DNA of 24,563 nt from JAWCLZ01 sp038850275 (GTDB taxonomy: Archaea; Halobacteriota; JAWCLZ01): assembly GCA_038850275.1 (NCBI GenBank), contig JAWCLZ010000017.1:1-24563 (forward strand), given 5' to 3'. Positions 23,009-24,563 of this stretch are shown here, one piece after another; the first letter of the stretch is position 1, and each line of letters begins with the position of its first letter. The notes under the pieces were generated by a model. It made no database searches. It was not told the DNA's origin and saw nothing but the letters and a program-made list of their open reading frames with translations. The translations under genes were made by a program, and so were the position numbers.

Positions 23009-23875
23009 ATGGAGAAACTAGCCTATTACCCTGGATGCACAGTTAAAACAACTGCTTTGAATTTTGAAACCTCAGCCCTCGCAGTTGCTAAGGCACTTGG
23101 AGTAGAAATGGTGGAGATATCTAGGTGGAACTGCTGTGGAGCAGTAGCTAGTTTAGTCACTGATGACTTAATACATCACATTGCTTCGATTCGAAATTTA
23201 ATTCGAGTGCAAGAACTTGGGATGAGAAAAGTTGTAACTCTATGTTCAATGTGTTTTAACACCTTGAAACAAGCAAATTTGTTAGTGAAAAAAGATAGCG
23301 AGAAGCTTAAAACAATATCGCTATTTATGGACGATGAACAACCATATCGAGGCGAGGTAGAGGTTTATCATTTCCTAGAGCTATTTAGAAACATACCTGA
23401 GGATAAAATAAAGAAGCGATTAACTAATTTAAACATCGCTCCATACTATGGATGCTATTTATTGAGACCTAAGAGCGTTGCAATCGACGACATAGAAGAA
23501 CCAGTGATAATGCAAGTCATATTGAAAACGCTGGGTGCAAATGCAGTGGATTTTCCATTTAAAACAGAATGCTGCGGGAGCTATCATACTGTTTTTGATA
23601 GAGATATAGTGCTGGATAGAGCTCGCTCTATAATTGAATCAGCTAGAAAAAGAGGAGCTCAAGCTCTTGCATTAAGCTGTCCACTCTGCAGCTTTAATCT
23701 AGATGAAAGGCAAAGGGATATTGCCAAAAAATATTCAGATTTCAACTCAATGCCAGTTTTCTACATCACTCAGCTAATGGCAATTGCACTTGGACTTGAA
23801 GAAGAAGTTTGTAGGTTTGACTTGCATTATGTAGACCCAAGACCACTACTTAAAAAAGTGGGAGTGAGCATTTGA
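23009..23875 (+). CDS. hdrB: Heterodisulfide reductase subunit B (HdrB)
   Basis: A 288-residue protein with two complete CCG domains. The first has Cys10, Cys42-43 and Cys79/82 (YYPGC; WNCCG; LCSMC), the second Cys149, Cys188-189 and Cys224/227 (YYGC; ECCGS; SCPLC), matching the CX(31-38)CCX(33-36)CXXC pattern that holds the two non-cubane [4Fe-4S] clusters of the disulfide-reducing site. All ligands are present, so the enzyme should be active. I chose the ATG at 23009, which gives the usual N-terminus; a GTG at 23000 overlapping the hdrC stop is the alternative. The stop overlaps the start of the following hdrA by four bases (TTGA). Confidence 0.94.
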   Translation: MEKLAYYPGCTVKTTALNFETSALAVAKALGVEMVEISRWNCCGAVASLVTDDLIHHIASIRNLIRVQELGMRKVVTLCSMCFNTLKQANLLVKKDSEKLKTISLFMDDEQPYRGEVEVYHFLELFRNIPEDKIKKRLTNLNIAPYYGCYLLRPKSVAIDDIEEPVIMQVILKTLGANAVDFPFKTECCGSYHTVFDRDIVLDRARSIIESARKRGAQALALSCPLCSFNLDERQRDIAKKYSDFNSMPVFYITQLMAIALGLEEEVCRFDLHYVDPRPLLKKVGVSI

Positions 23876-24563
23876 GTAAGAAAATAGGTGTATTCGTTTG
23901 CCACTGCGGCCAGAACATCGCTGGCGTGGTAAATGTTGAGAGAGTGGTCAGCGAGATCAAGAAATATCCAAGAGTAGTGCATGTGATTGATTATAAATAT
24001 ATATGCTCAGATCCAGGGCAGAATATAATCAAGCAGGCAATTAAGGATTTTAAACTTGATGGCATGGTTATAGCTGCTTGCTCACCCACGCTTCACGAGC
24101 GAACATTCAGAAAGCTTGCTACATCAGCTGGCTTAAATCCCTATAAATTTGAAAATGCAAACATCCGAGAGCAATGCTCTTGGGTTCACGAGGATAAAGA
24201 AGCAGCGACTGAGAAAGCAATTTATATAATTAAGAGTGCCATTGCAAAGCTAGCACTCGATATTCCACTTAAGCCAATTGAAATCCCCATAAAAAGAGAA
24301 GCTTTGGTAATTGGTGGTGGAATCGCTGGAATGCAAGCAGCTCTTGATATTGCAAACGCTGGCTACAAGGTATACTTAGTTGAAAAACTCCCAAGTATAG
24401 GCGGGAAAATGGCTCAACTCAGCAAGACCTTCCCCAATCTTGAATATGCACAATGTATACTTACGCCTAAGATGGTAGAAGTTAAGCAGCATGAGAATAT
24501 AAAACTCCTAGTTTCAAGTGAGATTGAAGAGGTAACAGGCTATGTAGGTAATTTTTCGGTTAA
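23872..24563 (+). CDS. hdrA: Heterodisulfide reductase subunit A (HdrA), 3' end cut by right edge
   Basis: An open frame from a TTG that overlaps the hdrB stop; 230 residues are visible. The N-terminal domain is canonical for HdrA: IGVFVCHCGQNIAGVV (Cys10, 12), MVIAACSPTLHERTFR and REQCSWVHEDKE, then FAD-binding GGGIAGM (148-154). The remaining 80 residues are almost the same as in the first hdrA (about 95% DNA identity). One notable difference: LEYAQC (Tyr192, Cys195) replaces LDCTQC, losing one cysteine. Together with HdrB and HdrC it would form the soluble electron-bifurcating reductase; its electron-input partner (hydrogenase, F420- or formate-dependent unit) is not visible. Whether it has the C-terminal ferredoxin domain cannot be seen. 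Confidence 0.92.
   Translation, partial: MSKKIGVFVCHCGQNIAGVVNVERVVSEIKKYPRVVHVIDYKYICSDPGQNIIKQAIKDFKLDGMVIAACSPTLHERTFRKLATSAGLNPYKFENANIREQCSWVHEDKEAATEKAIYIIKSAIAKLALDIPLKPIEIPIKREALVIGGGIAGMQAALDIANAGYKVYLVEKLPSIGGKMAQLSKTFPNLEYAQCILTPKMVEVKQHENIKLLVSSEIEEVTGYVGNFSV
24310..24563 (+). repeat. Direct repeat, copy 2 (within second hdrA, reaching the window edge)
   Basis: Counterpart of 18038-18291. The last 113 bases (24451-24563) are identical to 18179-18291 and the identity is unbroken when the window ends, so the repeat probably continues. Confidence 0.95.

Noticed and set aside
18038..24563. Composite transposon or insertion sequence bounded by the direct repeats
   Set aside because: The repeated sequence is homologous hdrA coding DNA in frame, and no transposase or integrase lies between the copies.

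Overview
The window reads as an archaeal, probably euryarchaeal, chromosome fragment from a metagenome or draft assembly. Supporting signs are two sets of heterodisulfide-reductase genes (hdrA; hdrC-hdrB-hdrA), several archaea-typical families (TRAM-domain radical SAM protein, HhH-tailed radical SAM protein, PDZ-containing S2P protease, RNase H-fold DUF429 protein, archaeal nucleotidyltransferase), GGTGA-type ribosome binding sites, and TATA boxes centred about 26 bases upstream of several start codons, which suggests leaderless mRNAs. The DNA is AT-rich. Multi-HdrABC, PAS-kinase-rich genomes are typical of methanogens, ANME/alkane-oxidising relatives and Archaeoglobi. No mcr or other diagnostic gene is visible, so the lineage stays open. 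A 10-base N run (7290-7299) and a right edge lying inside a repeat suggest an assembled scaffold.

Layout. 1-3406 (minus): a branched-chain-amino-acid-type ABC importer, livK(lipoprotein)-livH-livM-livG, with livG running off the left edge. 3504-4127: an orphan protein with a Cys-rich N-terminus. 4193-9753: two overlapping, translationally coupled membrane sensor histidine kinases with PAS arrays (five PAS + GAF, then three PAS) and different H-boxes; no response regulator is next to them. 9754-11346 (minus): S2P-like membrane protease. 11403-13401: CutA1, nucleotidyltransferase, and YdjM/DUF457-like membrane protein. 13444-14541 (minus): HEAT-repeat/zinc-ribbon protein. 14612-17506: two divergent radical SAM proteins, one with TRAM and one with HhH. 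17630-20131: a solitary HdrA-like flavoprotein without the C-terminal ferredoxin domain, followed with no gap by an unrecognised 252-residue protein. 20156-22410: an orphan protein, an Hsp20-like protein, a DUF429 protein and a flavoredoxin-type flavin reductase. 22596-24563: hdrC-hdrB-hdrA, the last truncated by the window edge.

How the genes work together. The liv genes form one importer. HdrA, HdrB and HdrC form the soluble heterodisulfide reductase, in which HdrA carries the bifurcating FAD and HdrB/HdrC the disulfide-reducing clusters. The first, solitary HdrA and its follower may be a different redox module that borrows another HdrBC. The most notable feature is that the two hdrA genes, diverged over their first ~135 codons, become about 95% identical at DNA level from the FAD-binding motif to the window edge. 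Together with a sharp change in base composition inside the first hdrA, this points to recent gene conversion, or to an assembly chimera. No tRNA, rRNA, CRISPR array, insertion sequence or prophage gene was seen. No gene-free stretch exceeds 300 bases; the longest is 22411-22595.
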